Assembly (NCBI GenBank): GCA_002687825.1
Contig: NZBI01000002.1
Coordinates: forward strand, 21,382 to 63,950
Source of the DNA: Nanobdellota archaeon
Lineage (GTDB): Archaea > Nanobdellota > Nanobdellia > SCGC-AAA011-G17 > ARS1403
Direction of reading: 5' to 3'
Length of the DNA: 42,569 nt
Shown: positions 18,078 through 27,038 of the stretch, in pieces
Layout: each line of letters begins with the position of its first letter
Position numbering within the stretch: position 1 is the first letter of the stretch
Notes under the pieces: model-generated
The model's input: the letters and a program-made list of their open reading frames with translations, nothing else
Told to the model about the DNA's origin: nothing
Databases searched by the model: none
Position numbers and translations under genes: made by a program

Positions 18078-19283
18078 ATGACAAACGTCCTTGTTACAGC
18101 TACAACCTTCCCTAGATGGAAAGGAGATCCGGAACCTGGTTTTGTTTATTTTTTAAGCAATTTGTTAGGAAAGAAACATGCTGTCAATGTTTTAGTTCCT
18201 CATTTCTCTAAGATAAAAAAAATTGAGAGGATGGGGGAAGTGAATGTTTATAGATTCCCTTATTTTTTTGAAAAGTTTCAGAGAGTTTGTTATGATGGAG
18301 GGATTTTACCTAATTTGAAGAAATATTTTTCGGCTAAAATTGGATTGCCTTTTCTTGTTTTTTTTGGATTTATGAATACAATAAAAATGATTAAGAAGAA
18401 GGATATTAAATTAGTGCATGCTCACTGGATTTTGCCACAAGGTTTGATTGCTACTATAATGAAAAAACTTTATGGCATTCCTTTTTTAGTTACTGTACAT
18501 GGGGGAGACATATTTCCATTTAGGAAAAAACCTCTATTTAGAAAACTGATTAAATATGTATTGAAGAATTGTGATTATTGTACTGTCAATAGTAGTGCTA
18601 CTAAAGAAGCGATTTTAGAAATTTGCAATGTTAAAAGAATTGAAGTTATTCCTATGGGTGTTGATTTGAAATCTTTTAGTAGCAGTAAGAAAGATGATGC
18701 TTTGAAAAAAGAAATGGGGATTGAAAAAGATTTTTTACTAACTGTTGGGAGATTAGCTTCGTATAAAGGAATAAAATATCTTATTACAGCTTTAGTTAAA
18801 ATTAAGGAAGATTTTCCGAAAATAAAATTAATTATTGTGGGAGATGGTCCTGAAAAAGAATATTTAGAAAAATTAACTAGGCAATTAAATTTGGAGGAGA
18901 ATATAATATTTACAGGAAAAATACCTAATGAAAACTTGCCCAGATATTACGCTTCTGCAGATATTTTCATTGGACCTTCTATAATTGCTGAAGATGGCTG
19001 GACTGAAGGAATGGGAATTGTTTTTTTGGAATCAATTTCTTCTGGGACTCCAGTTATCGGATCTGATGTTGGAGGGATTTCTGACATAATAAAAGATAAT
19101 GAAACAGGATTATTAGTTGAGCAGAAAAATTCTGAACAAATAGCTAATGCCGTTGGAAAAATTCTTAAAGATAAAAAAATTGGAGAGAAAATGGTAAAAA
19201 AAGGTAAGAAATATGTTGAAGAAAATTATTCGTGGGATGTTGTTGCAGAAAGATTTGAAAAAATTTATGGAGAATTAATTTAG
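18078..19283 (+). CDS. GT4 glycosyltransferase
   Basis: This is a full-length 401-residue GT4 enzyme. The N-terminal half has TTFPRWKGDPEPGFVYFLS and HAHWILPQG, and a VHGGDIFPF loop. The C-terminal half has TVGRLASYKGIKYLI, VGDGPEKEYLE, FTGKIPNENL, and EX7E in EGMGIVFLESISSG. All expected catalytic elements are present. It resembles archaeal and bacterial capsule/LPS GT4 transferases; the sugar is unknown. The next GT4 gene begins 3 bases after the TAG, so the two are likely cotranscribed. Confidence 0.87.
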   Translation: MTNVLVTATTFPRWKGDPEPGFVYFLSNLLGKKHAVNVLVPHFSKIKKIERMGEVNVYRFPYFFEKFQRVCYDGGILPNLKKYFSAKIGLPFLVFFGFMNTIKMIKKKDIKLVHAHWILPQGLIATIMKKLYGIPFLVTVHGGDIFPFRKKPLFRKLIKYVLKNCDYCTVNSSATKEAILEICNVKRIEVIPMGVDLKSFSSSKKDDALKKEMGIEKDFLLTVGRLASYKGIKYLITALVKIKEDFPKIKLIIVGDGPEKEYLEKLTRQLNLEENIIFTGKIPNENLPRYYASADIFIGPSIIAEDGWTEGMGIVFLESISSGTPVIGSDVGGISDIIKDNETGLLVEQKNSEQIANAVGKILKDKKIGEKMVKKGKKYVEENYSWDVVAERFEKIYGELI

Positions 19284-19286
19284 ATC

Positions 19287-20273
19287 ATGAAAAAATTAAT
19301 ATTTTCCTTGCTCAAGGGAGACTCTGGTGGAGATGTTTATTTTGAAAACATTATGGAATGTATTAGAGATTCCTTTGAGATTGAAGTAGATTATTTTAAT
19401 GGATCCTATAAATTCTTACCATTCTTAACTAGGAGTGAAAATGGTAATGGAGGAATATACCACTGTATAAACAGCCAGGTTTTATGGAACTTGAGAAAGA
19501 AAAAAGGATACAAAATATTTTCAATTACTCATTTAATGAATCAAAAGAATTATAGTAAACACATGGATTTTACTTCGAAAATTTATTCTAATTTTATTTT
19601 TAATAAATATCTTAAAAAAGCCCTTCCAAAAACCGACAAAATAATTTCTATAAGTGAATATACAAAAATTAAATTGAAAGAAGTGTTAGGTTTTGATTCT
19701 GAAGTTATCTATCCTTGTATAAATATTAAAAAATTTAAACCGGGTTTAGAAAAGAGAGAAAATGATAAAATAAGATTATTTTTTTCTGGAAATTCTTCAA
19801 AAAGAAAGGGTTCTGATTTATTGCCTCAAATAATGGCTAAATTAGGTGATGGTTTTGAGTTGTACTGTACTAGTTTGAGAGATTACAAATCAGAAACTAA
19901 ATCTATAAACTATTTGGGGAAATTAGATGATAAGGATTTGGTTAAGGCATATAACGATTGTGACATTTTTTTATCTCCTACTCGGTTAGAAGGATTTGGA
20001 TTGAATGTTGCAGAAGCTATGAGTTGTGGGAAACCTTGTGTGGTTACTAATTGTAGTTCTTTACCAGAATTGATAGATGATGATAAAGGTGGATTTTTGT
20101 GTGAAAGAGATAATGTGGATCATTTTGTTGAGAAGATAAGAATTTTAGCTAAAGATAAAAAATTAAGAGAAGGAATGGGGAAATATAATAGAAAAAAAGT
20201 TATTGAAAAATTCTCTTTTGAAGCTTTGAAAGATAAATATTTAGAATTGTATAATGCCTCTAGAAAGGCTTAA
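19287..20273 (+). CDS. GT4 glycosyltransferase
   Basis: This 328-residue protein is shorter than typical for the family, mainly in the N-terminal half. It contains ISISEYTKIKLKE, the core strand RLFFSGNSSKRKGSDLL, a short LGKLDDKDLV stretch, and the EX7E motif in EGFGLNVAEAMSCGKP. The ATG follows the upstream stop by three bases, suggesting translational coupling. The downstream kinase promoter overlaps its stop codon. Function: transfer of one sugar in the glycan; identity unknown. Confidence 0.84.
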   Translation: MKKLIFSLLKGDSGGDVYFENIMECIRDSFEIEVDYFNGSYKFLPFLTRSENGNGGIYHCINSQVLWNLRKKKGYKIFSITHLMNQKNYSKHMDFTSKIYSNFIFNKYLKKALPKTDKIISISEYTKIKLKEVLGFDSEVIYPCINIKKFKPGLEKRENDKIRLFFSGNSSKRKGSDLLPQIMAKLGDGFELYCTSLRDYKSETKSINYLGKLDDKDLVKAYNDCDIFLSPTRLEGFGLNVAEAMSCGKPCVVTNCSSLPELIDDDKGGFLCERDNVDHFVEKIRILAKDKKLREGMGKYNRKKVIEKFSFEALKDKYLELYNASRKA

Positions 20274-20278
20274 AAAGC
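20267..20278 (+). promoter_or_regulatory. TATA element overlapping a stop codon, for the kinase at 20299
   Basis: GGCTTAAAAAGC is centred 27 bases before the ATG at 20299 and includes the TAA of the preceding gene (20271-20273). It favours ATG 20299 over an upstream in-frame TTG at 20293. Confidence 0.6.
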
Positions 20279-20298
20279 TATATTTTTAGATTTTGGGT

Positions 20299-20994
20299 AT
20301 GATTAACGATTATTTGGAGCCCACAATGATTATACTTGCTGGACCTCCGGGTGCAGGAAAAACTACGTTAGCTGAAGGCATAACTAAAGAAATTCCATCT
20401 TCTTTTCTTTTGGAGAAAGATGTTCTTAATGATAGCCTTTCAGAAGTGAGACCTACAACTAATGGAGATTTGATTACAGAGGAAGAATATTTAGAATCTC
20501 AATATACTGTTATGGAAAGAGATATGATGGGAGATGTTATTAGGTTACCTAAAAGAAGTGAATTTTTTGGTAGACATGTAAGAGATCAGACTTATCGTGC
20601 AATTGTAGATTTAGCATTTAGAAATCTTGAAGTTGGAAAGTCTCCAATTCTTGAATCCTTGTTAACAAGACAATTTACTGTTGATGGTCTTGTTGAAGGT
20701 ATGTTTGAAGCCTTTGAAGATTATAGGACAATTATGATTTTCACTTATATTCCAGAGGAAGCTAGTAGGAAACGTTTAGAAGAAAGATCTGCAAGAGACG
20801 AATATGCAAGAATGAGGGATAAAGAAAAACTCGGAAGTGAAGAAGGTTGGAGAAATTATGTAGCACAACATCCTATTATTCCTCAAAACTTAGATCAATT
20901 TCCTCATTACAAGGTGGATATGCGACAACCTCCTGAAGAATGTGTGGAAGAAGCAGTTAGACAAATTTATTCTAAAGAAGTACTTACTGTATAA
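20299..20994 (+). CDS. P-loop kinase-like protein (AAA_33/zeta-toxin-like fold)
   Basis: This 231-residue protein has a clear Walker A motif, GPPGAGKT at residues 15-22, directly after a hydrophobic strand, followed by LLEKDVLNDSL as expected for small-molecule kinases of the AAA_33/APS-kinase/zeta type. An ERSARDEYARMRD lid-like region lies in the last third. The substrate could be a sugar, nucleotide or other metabolite; no antitoxin partner is present, so a toxin role is unsupported. It is not obviously a glycan gene and seems richer in Arg and Glu than its Lys-rich neighbours. It has its own TATA box. Confidence 0.7.
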   Translation: MINDYLEPTMIILAGPPGAGKTTLAEGITKEIPSSFLLEKDVLNDSLSEVRPTTNGDLITEEEYLESQYTVMERDMMGDVIRLPKRSEFFGRHVRDQTYRAIVDLAFRNLEVGKSPILESLLTRQFTVDGLVEGMFEAFEDYRTIMIFTYIPEEASRKRLEERSARDEYARMRDKEKLGSEEGWRNYVAQHPIIPQNLDQFPHYKVDMRQPPEECVEEAVRQIYSKEVLTV

Positions 20995-20999
20995 CAGAA

Positions 21000-21011
21000 A
21001 TATTTAAAAAA
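21000..21011 (+). promoter_or_regulatory. TATA element for the methyltransferase at 21033
   Basis: ATATTTAAAAAA, centred about 27 bases before the ATG at 21033. Confidence 0.63.
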
Positions 21012-21032
21012 CGCCTTAAATGTGTAGAAATA

Positions 21033-21704
21033 ATGGTATCTGTTAAAACTATTCAAAATAAATTTGATGGCAAAGTTAGAATTTATTCTCCTAATTTAAA
21101 TCCTTATATGATAAGAGCTGTACCAGATAACAAAAAAGTATTAGATGTTGGATGTAGTTCTGGAACTTTAGGGAAGCATCTAAAAGAACACAAAAATTGC
21201 AGGGTTTGGGGATTAGATATCTCACAAAAAGCTGTAGATGAAGCTAAAGAAACCTATGAAGATGCTGCAGTTATGGATCTTGATAGAGATGAATTTCCAT
21301 TTAAGAATGAAAAATTTGATGTTATTGTGTTTGCAGATGTTTTGGAACATGTTGTAGAACCAAGAGAAGTTTTGAATAGATTTAAAGAATATTTAGAAAA
21401 TGATGGAATCATTGTAATTTCTATTCCTAATGTGGCTACGATTGCAATGAGATTACATTTATTATTTGGTAATTGGAACTATACACAATTAGGAACATTA
21501 GATAATACTCATTTGAGATTTTTTACTAGAAAAACTATGAAAAATATGATTGAAAATGTAGGACTTGAGATAATCGAAAATGGTGGTGGGCACCCTGTAG
21601 TAATTAAGAAATTGAAAATTATGCCAGTTTATAACCTTTTACAGAAAATATATCCAAATTTATTTTCTTCACAATTTGTAATGATTTCTAAATTGAAAAA
21701 TTAA
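21033..21704 (+). CDS. SAM-dependent class I methyltransferase
   Basis: This 223-residue protein has motif I VLDVGCSSGTLG (about residues 36-47), the acidic strand WGLDIS, and post-motif FADVLEHVVEP, typical of Methyltransf_11/23 enzymes. The C-terminal half has HLRFFTRKTMKNMI, as seen in methyltransferases near glycosyltransferase clusters. It may O-methylate a sugar or another locus product. The stop codon directly abuts the stop of the convergent GT2 gene (21705) with no base between. Confidence 0.83.
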   Translation: MVSVKTIQNKFDGKVRIYSPNLNPYMIRAVPDNKKVLDVGCSSGTLGKHLKEHKNCRVWGLDISQKAVDEAKETYEDAAVMDLDRDEFPFKNEKFDVIVFADVLEHVVEPREVLNRFKEYLENDGIIVISIPNVATIAMRLHLLFGNWNYTQLGTLDNTHLRFFTRKTMKNMIENVGLEIIENGGGHPVVIKKLKIMPVYNLLQKIYPNLFSSQFVMISKLKN

Positions 21705-22583
21705 TTATTTTTTCTTCATATCTGCGAAAAATCCGAACATTATAATCTGTATTCCGTTTATTATTAACAATAGCATTAGCATCATTAAACCAACATGTCC
21801 AACAATTCCTACAGTTACATGAAGATAAAAGAAATAAAGCCCTATTAAAAAACCAAATAAAAGAAAGATGAATCCTATTATTCCAAAGAAATTTAATGGA
21901 TCATAATCTCTGTAAATTCTCAAAATATTTATCCAAGCTTTTACAGCATACTCTAATGGATTTTTGAATAATCTACTATCTCTTGTTTTTCTTGTTTCTA
22001 TTGGGATTTCTATGACTTTGAAATTTTGCTTTGCTGCTTTAATTATCTGTTCTTGGGTGTAAGTAAATCTGTTTATGAATTCTATATTTTGGGCTACATC
22101 TTTTGTAAACGCTCTAAATCCCGTTGTAGAATCTGTTATTTTTAACTTTGTTAAAGAGCTTATTACTTTAGAGAACATCTTATTTCCTATTCTCTTTGTT
22201 AATGGCATTCCCCTTATTTTGCCTCTGAATCTTGACCCTAGAACTAAGTCATAACCTTCTTCTACCTTCTTTATTAATTGAGGAATATGATAAGGTAAAT
22301 ACTGTCCGTCTGCATCTGTGTGGACGATTACATCTGCTTTTAATTTTAAGCAGCTTATCATTTCAGCTTGGAAGTTCTCAGCTAAACCCATATTTCTTGG
22401 GTTTGAACTTACTATTGCTCCAGCTTTTTTAGCTAATTCTGCTGTCCTGTCTTTGCTTCCATCATCCTGTACATGGATTTTGTAATCATAGGAAGTTTGA
22501 GACATAATTCTCTTAATTTCCTCAATAACAGGAACGATTGTCTTCTCTTCGTTATAAGCAGGTATTGTGATTATTACTTTCAT
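21705..22583 (-). CDS. GT2 polyprenyl-phosphate glycosyltransferase with C-terminal helices
   Basis: A 292-residue protein with the dolichyl-phosphate-mannose-synthase-type signature: TIPAYNEEKTI, VQDDGSKDRT, the DxD in HTDADGQYLP, GSRFRGKIRG, and TTGFRAFTKD. Two hydrophobic helices follow near residues 232-285. Such enzymes load a sugar onto polyprenyl phosphate for GT-C enzymes, and the preceding cotranscribed gene (22586-24247) is a GT-C enzyme, which supports a donor/transferase pair. The start ATG at 22583 is 2 bases after the upstream stop. Confidence 0.87.
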   Translation of the reverse strand: MKVIITIPAYNEEKTIVPVIEEIKRIMSQTSYDYKIHVQDDGSKDRTAELAKKAGAIVSSNPRNMGLAENFQAEMISCLKLKADVIVHTDADGQYLPYHIPQLIKKVEEGYDLVLGSRFRGKIRGMPLTKRIGNKMFSKVISSLTKLKITDSTTGFRAFTKDVAQNIEFINRFTYTQEQIIKAAKQNFKVIEIPIETRKTRDSRLFKNPLEYAVKAWINILRIYRDYDPLNFFGIIGFIFLLFGFLIGLYFFYLHVTVGIVGHVGLMMLMLLLIINGIQIIMFGFFADMKKK

Positions 22584-22585
22584 CT

Positions 22586-24247
22586 TTAATTTCCTTTTAG
22601 AGAGTATATATAAATATTATCTTTAGAGGTTTTTATTATTGGAAAATCTAATTTATGTCTTGAAATTATAAAATCTACGTTTTCTACATTATTTGGGTCG
22701 TCCACTATTATGTTGTCATTTAGCCAGAAACCAATGATTGTACTTTTTCCAGAAGGCTGACAAATACTTTTTTGGTTGAGTTTTGTAAGTGCACTTATAC
22801 AATCTCGTTTATCGAATAATACTGTAGAGATTTCTGGATCATGAGATTCTAACCATAAACCTAATTGCATTTGGTCTCCCTTGTACCAAAATTCATTTGA
22901 ATTATAATAGATTAATGTGAAGTTTAGGATATTTAATAAAATAAATAATAGCATAAAGAGTGAAAATATTTTTTGAAAATTGAATTTGATTTTATATAAA
23001 ATAAAAGGAATTATTCCTAAGATTATTCCAACGATTAACATATTGATTGGAAAATTTGTTATGAAAAGTAAGAGATGATTAAACAACCCTAAATGTACTG
23101 TGGATACATGATTTATTGGAAACAAACGTGTTAAAACCATTTGAGAAGAGAATAATAATATTGTGGAGAATATGATTGTTTTTCTTAGACTTATTTTTTC
23201 TTTTATGCAAATAAATCCTAGAATAATTACTAGAGGTAGAATAACATCGATATATCTTCCAATTAACCTTCCTGCTAGCCAAGGCAAATAATTAGCAGGT
23301 AAATCCAATAAAAGGTTTGGAAGGATAGTTACATTATGGTTTGCCGCTATTATGAGCGTAGTAAAAATAGATGTTAGTGTTACTATTGAGAAAGTTATTG
23401 TTTCTTTGTTGAATATTTTTTTGGATATTAATAATGGGAAAAGAACTCCTGTTGAGAGGATCATTAAACCTAGATAAAGTATGAATTGAATTGAGTATTT
23501 TGGTAAGAATTTATTTAATTCGAAAATAGTTGATGCTTCCGCAGTGTATCCTCCTAGAACACTTCCTTGAGTAAGGATATTTTGGAGGAGAAATGGAGAG
23601 ATTATTAATAAAGATGTTGAGCACATAATAATCGTGTTTTTTAAAAATATTTTTTCTTTTTTTATTAACCTAAATAAAAATACCATTCCGATAGCGGCAA
23701 ATAAAACAATTCCAACTATCCTTGATAAATAAGTTAACCCTATAGCGATTCCGGCCAAGATTGGCCAAATTAATTTTTCTGAAATAAGAGATTTGTAGAT
23801 TAGATAAATTGAGAATAAGAATAATGGGTAGAATATGTTTTCTGTTAAAATATAAGATGAAAATATAAAATTTGAAGGTAGTAATGAGATTAAAATTGCA
23901 ATTTTAAAAGATTTATTTGAGTTGAAGAATTCTCTTGAAATTAAAAATGCTGGGAATATTACTAAGGAAGAAATTATAGAATTTATAACCTTCATAGCAG
24001 GATATATTAAAGTCATCTTGCTGAATAAATATGCAGGAGATAAAGTGATAAAATACAAAGGATGGGAGATGTTAAAAAAAAAGTTATGTACTGTGAAATT
24101 GAAATCGAAGAAAAAACTCCTAGCTAATTTAGCATAAATATATTCATCACTAAATCCGGAAGGAGCTGGAATAAAATAAGATAAAATACTCTTGATTATT
24201 ACGAATGCGAGATAATACAGAACTAGTTTTTTTACTATCTTTTTCAT
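22586..24247 (-). CDS. GT-C-like polytopic membrane glycosyltransferase
   Basis: This 553-residue membrane protein has a first loop with GFSDEYIYAKLA (Asp-Glu as in GT-C catalytic loops) and SHPLYFI, plus about ten helices. A soluble C-terminal region begins near residue 455 and includes a few Cys residues. It probably uses the polyprenyl-phosphate sugar made by the adjoining GT2 (2-base spacing). It is divergent from the second flippase gene; two separate TATA elements occupy the gap. Substrate unknown. Confidence 0.77.
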   Translation of the reverse strand: MKKIVKKLVLYYLAFVIIKSILSYFIPAPSGFSDEYIYAKLARSFFFDFNFTVHNFFFNISHPLYFITLSPAYLFSKMTLIYPAMKVINSIISSLVIFPAFLISREFFNSNKSFKIAILISLLPSNFIFSSYILTENIFYPLFLFSIYLIYKSLISEKLIWPILAGIAIGLTYLSRIVGIVLFAAIGMVFLFRLIKKEKIFLKNTIIMCSTSLLIISPFLLQNILTQGSVLGGYTAEASTIFELNKFLPKYSIQFILYLGLMILSTGVLFPLLISKKIFNKETITFSIVTLTSIFTTLIIAANHNVTILPNLLLDLPANYLPWLAGRLIGRYIDVILPLVIILGFICIKEKISLRKTIIFSTILLFSSQMVLTRLFPINHVSTVHLGLFNHLLLFITNFPINMLIVGIILGIIPFILYKIKFNFQKIFSLFMLLFILLNILNFTLIYYNSNEFWYKGDQMQLGLWLESHDPEISTVLFDKRDCISALTKLNQKSICQPSGKSTIIGFWLNDNIIVDDPNNVENVDFIISRHKLDFPIIKTSKDNIYIYSLKGN

Positions 24248-24267
24248 TTCTAAATAAAGGATAGATA

Positions 24268-24277
24268 ATTTTAAAAG
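24268..24277 (-). promoter_or_regulatory. TATA element for the GT-C gene starting at 24247
   Basis: CTTTTAAAAT on the minus strand, centred about 25 bases before the ATG at 24247. Confidence 0.6.
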
Positions 24278-24279
24278 GG

Positions 24280-24290
24280 TTTTTAAAAGT
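24280..24290 (+). promoter_or_regulatory. TATA element for the flippase at 24331
   Basis: TTTTTAAAAGT lies about 46 bases before the ATG at 24331 (34 bases before an in-frame GTG at 24319). It is therefore farther from the start than other boxes in the window, suggesting a short leader. Confidence 0.5.
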
Positions 24291-24330
24291 CAGAATTTAG
24301 GTTCAAAAGACAATCTACGTGGGTTTCTCT

Positions 24331-25875
24331 ATGGAATACGAAGAATCATTAAAGAAGATAGTGAAAGGTGCAGGGATAATCTTAGTTGGGACTTTTTTTG
24401 CTAGAATCTTAACTTTTATCTATAGAATAATTGTGGCTAGGATTGGAGTTGAGACTTATGGTTTATTTGCAATAAGCTTAACTTTTTTGGATTTAATTTC
24501 TACTACGGCTATGCTTGGTCTTGATACTGGGCTTGTTAGATATATTTCTTACTATAAAGGAAAATTAGAAATGGGTAGGATTAAAGGTACTATATATTTC
24601 GTTTCGAAAATATCTATAATTACTAGTTTAGTTTCCACTTTCCTTTTATTTATTTTAGCTGATTGGATTTCTGTTAGGCTTTTTCATAATCCCCAATTAG
24701 CATTTTTTTTGAAGATGATTTCCTTTGCAATTCCCCTTGTTTTGTTAAGTGTTGTTTTTTTGAGAGTGTTGAAAAGTTATCTTTATGCTAAATATGAAGT
24801 TTATATCAAAGTTATTTTTGAGAATATTTTTAAGATTATTTTTACTTTTATTTTTCTAGGATTTGGTTTTAAAATTTTTGGAGTTATCATGGCGTACAAC
24901 TTAGCCCTCTTTGGGACTTTAATTTTTTCATGGTATTTTGTTAAGAAGAAAATTTTCTCCAAACTTAAAGAATTTAAACCAATTAATCCCCCTAAAAAAG
25001 AATTAATTTTTTATTCATTGCCTTTGATATTTAACGAGATTATTTTATCTAGCATCATATGGATTGATATTTTTATGATTCCTTATTTTCTCGATGCGGA
25101 AGCTACAGGAATATATGGAGTTGTTATTTTAGTTGTTATGTTGATGGGATTGGTTCCATATTCTTTGATGTATTTGTTTTTACCAATTTTAACTGAAATT
25201 CACTCGCAAAATAAAAGACCTACATTTAATCTTCTGTATAAAGCGTGTACTAAATGGATTTTTGCTGCTAATCTTGCAATTTTTTCTTTTCTTCTTTTAA
25301 TTTCTAAGGAATTCTTAGGCATTTTTTTTGGTAGAGAATATGTAAAAGACTTAGTAGTTGTTTTTGATATGGTATTTCCATTGAGTGTTGTAGTGTTGAG
25401 TATATTGCTTGTTGGATTTTTAATATTCCATACAATGGCTTCCTCAAAAGAGATCTTAATTATATTTAAAAGAACTAAGTTTATTGCTTTGAATACGATT
25501 ATTACTGCTATCTTTAATATTATCTTGAATTTTTATTTAATTCCTCTTTGGGGCATTATTGGAGCCGCAATAGCTACATCTCTTTCTTTTGTAGTAGGAG
25601 CTTCATTGATAGGTGTAGAGGCTTACTTAGTTTCAAGAACAAATGCTTTTAGACTTAAGTCAATTACAATATTTTTTTCAGCAGTTTTGGCTTTAGTTAT
25701 TGTTTCCGTAGCTAAATCTTTGTTTGGGTTAGGGAATATTGTTTCTTTAGTGTTTTACCCAGTAATTTATTTACCATTATATTTATTACTCTTAGTCATT
25801 ACAAAATCTTTTGAAAAAGAAGATATTTTCATAATTAAAACTTTGAGAAGGAAATTATTTGAGAGAGTTTCTTAA
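24331..25875 (+). CDS. Second Wzx/MATE-type flippase
   Basis: This 514-residue polytopic protein has the flippase N-terminus: a helix with GAGIILVGTFFARILTF followed by VARIGVETYGLFAIS, and 12-14 helices by eye. It is longer than the flippase at 95 and not closely similar, so it is not a recent copy. It probably flips a lipid-linked saccharide. I chose ATG 24331 (MEYEESLKK) over GTG 24319, since it leaves the usual short charged N-terminus. Its TAA interlocks with the stop of the convergent GT2 gene in the sequence TTAA at 25872-25875. Confidence 0.86.
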   Translation: MEYEESLKKIVKGAGIILVGTFFARILTFIYRIIVARIGVETYGLFAISLTFLDLISTTAMLGLDTGLVRYISYYKGKLEMGRIKGTIYFVSKISIITSLVSTFLLFILADWISVRLFHNPQLAFFLKMISFAIPLVLLSVVFLRVLKSYLYAKYEVYIKVIFENIFKIIFTFIFLGFGFKIFGVIMAYNLALFGTLIFSWYFVKKKIFSKLKEFKPINPPKKELIFYSLPLIFNEIILSSIIWIDIFMIPYFLDAEATGIYGVVILVVMLMGLVPYSLMYLFLPILTEIHSQNKRPTFNLLYKACTKWIFAANLAIFSFLLLISKEFLGIFFGREYVKDLVVVFDMVFPLSVVVLSILLVGFLIFHTMASSKEILIIFKRTKFIALNTIITAIFNIILNFYLIPLWGIIGAAIATSLSFVVGASLIGVEAYLVSRTNAFRLKSITIFFSAVLALVIVSVAKSLFGLGNIVSLVFYPVIYLPLYLLLLVITKSFEKEDIFIIKTLRRKLFERVS

Positions 25876-26930
25876 TTTTTGTAGAACTCAGAAGTTCTTA
25901 TGTTAAATATGTCGCAATAAATGTAACTAACCTTGTTTATTATATTTACAAATCCTTTCATAGTTTTTGAATGAACTCTTTCTGAATCTAGGAATCTACA
26001 ACTCATTGGTTTTAGGAGAGCAGAATCGCTTATTTTCCTTGTTTTTTGCATCCTTCTTCTTTTTTCTAATATTTTGCTTATGTTTGTTAATAACCAAAAA
26101 TAGCTCTTGATCCTTATAGGAAAGCCTCTAATTTGGTTGAGGTTTCTTAGAATTGCTGCGCTAATTATTAATGGAAACATCTTTAGTAAAGTTTTTCCTT
26201 CATAAAATATTAATAAATTCAAAATATAATTCCTTTCTTTTAGATATGTTGGAAGTTTGCTTATTTTCTTATTTTTTTCTTTGCCATAAACAACGTCTCC
26301 TTCATGATAAACTATTGAACTTTTCACTTCTCTAATTTTGTATCCCATTATTCTGGCTCTGAAAGTTAATGCAGTATCATCACAGCAACAAAAATAATCT
26401 TCATCGAAAGGTTCTTTGAATAATTTAGAAGGATAGAGTACAGAACAACCCAATGCTAGAAAAGGCTTCTTTAATCCTTTTTCATCAAATTCTTCTTTGT
26501 TAGGTAATGGGCAGCCTATGATACTTTGACCATTGTTATTGTCATAGTGATAATCATCTTTTCCGTACTTTACAAAAATATTGGATTGTGTTAGAGCAAC
26601 AGAAGGATCTTGGGATGCTTTTACTAATTCTGATAGCCAATTTTTTTCTACAGTGGTATCATTGTTTAGTAAAACTATGGATTCTCCTTTTGTTTGTTTG
26701 TAACCAAAATTAGCTCCCCCTGTGTAACCTTTATTTTTCTTCATAGAAAATACCCGAGCTTTTGGGAATTTTTCTTTGATTATTTTACCTTCATCAACTT
26801 TTGATCCGTTGTCTACAACTACAATTTCATAATTGGGGTAATCAATTTTTTGTAAGGATTCCATACAATCTATAGTGTAGTCTAATCCATTGTAATTTAC
26901 CAAAATTATTGATACAAAGGGTGTTTTCAT
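25872..26930 (-). CDS. GT2 glycosyltransferase (rhamnosyltransferase-like)
   Basis: A 352-residue GT2 enzyme with VSIILVNYNGLDYT, VVDNGSKVDEG, GYTGGANFGY, LNNDTTVEKNWL and the CDDTALTFRARIMGYKI segment, the same layout as the GT2 at 13264-14250. I prefer ATG 26930 over ATG 26951: the TATA-like sequence lies about 30 bases before 26930 but only about 9 before 26951. The C-terminal 80 residues are basic and of unknown use. It is divergent from the sugar kinase gene at 27039. Confidence 0.84.
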   Translation of the reverse strand: MKTPFVSIILVNYNGLDYTIDCMESLQKIDYPNYEIVVVDNGSKVDEGKIIKEKFPKARVFSMKKNKGYTGGANFGYKQTKGESIVLLNNDTTVEKNWLSELVKASQDPSVALTQSNIFVKYGKDDYHYDNNNGQSIIGCPLPNKEEFDEKGLKKPFLALGCSVLYPSKLFKEPFDEDYFCCCDDTALTFRARIMGYKIREVKSSIVYHEGDVVYGKEKNKKISKLPTYLKERNYILNLLIFYEGKTLLKMFPLIISAAILRNLNQIRGFPIRIKSYFWLLTNISKILEKRRRMQKTRKISDSALLKPMSCRFLDSERVHSKTMKGFVNIINKVSYIYCDIFNIRTSEFYKN

Positions 26931-26953
26931 TTTCGATATTAATTGAGGCATTT

Positions 26954-26965
26954 ATATTTTATACC
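26954..26965 (-). promoter_or_regulatory. TATA element for the GT2 gene starting at 26930
   Basis: GGTATAAAATAT on the minus strand, about 30 bases before the ATG at 26930. It supports that start over the ATG at 26951. Confidence 0.58.
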
Positions 26966-27038
26966 TTGCAAAAAGCTTATATTCCTTTCCTATTTTACTT
27001 TTATGAAGCTGACGCTATACTTAATCTTTATAAATAAA

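Noticed and set aside
20299-20994. Zeta-type toxin of a toxin-antitoxin pair
   Set aside because: No small antitoxin gene lies next to it, and the Walker A layout is shared by many metabolic kinases.
26943-27038. Upstream extension of the sugar kinase frame (32 extra residues)
   Set aside because: The family N-terminal motif begins at the ATG at 27039; the extension is not family-like and overlaps the divergent promoter region.
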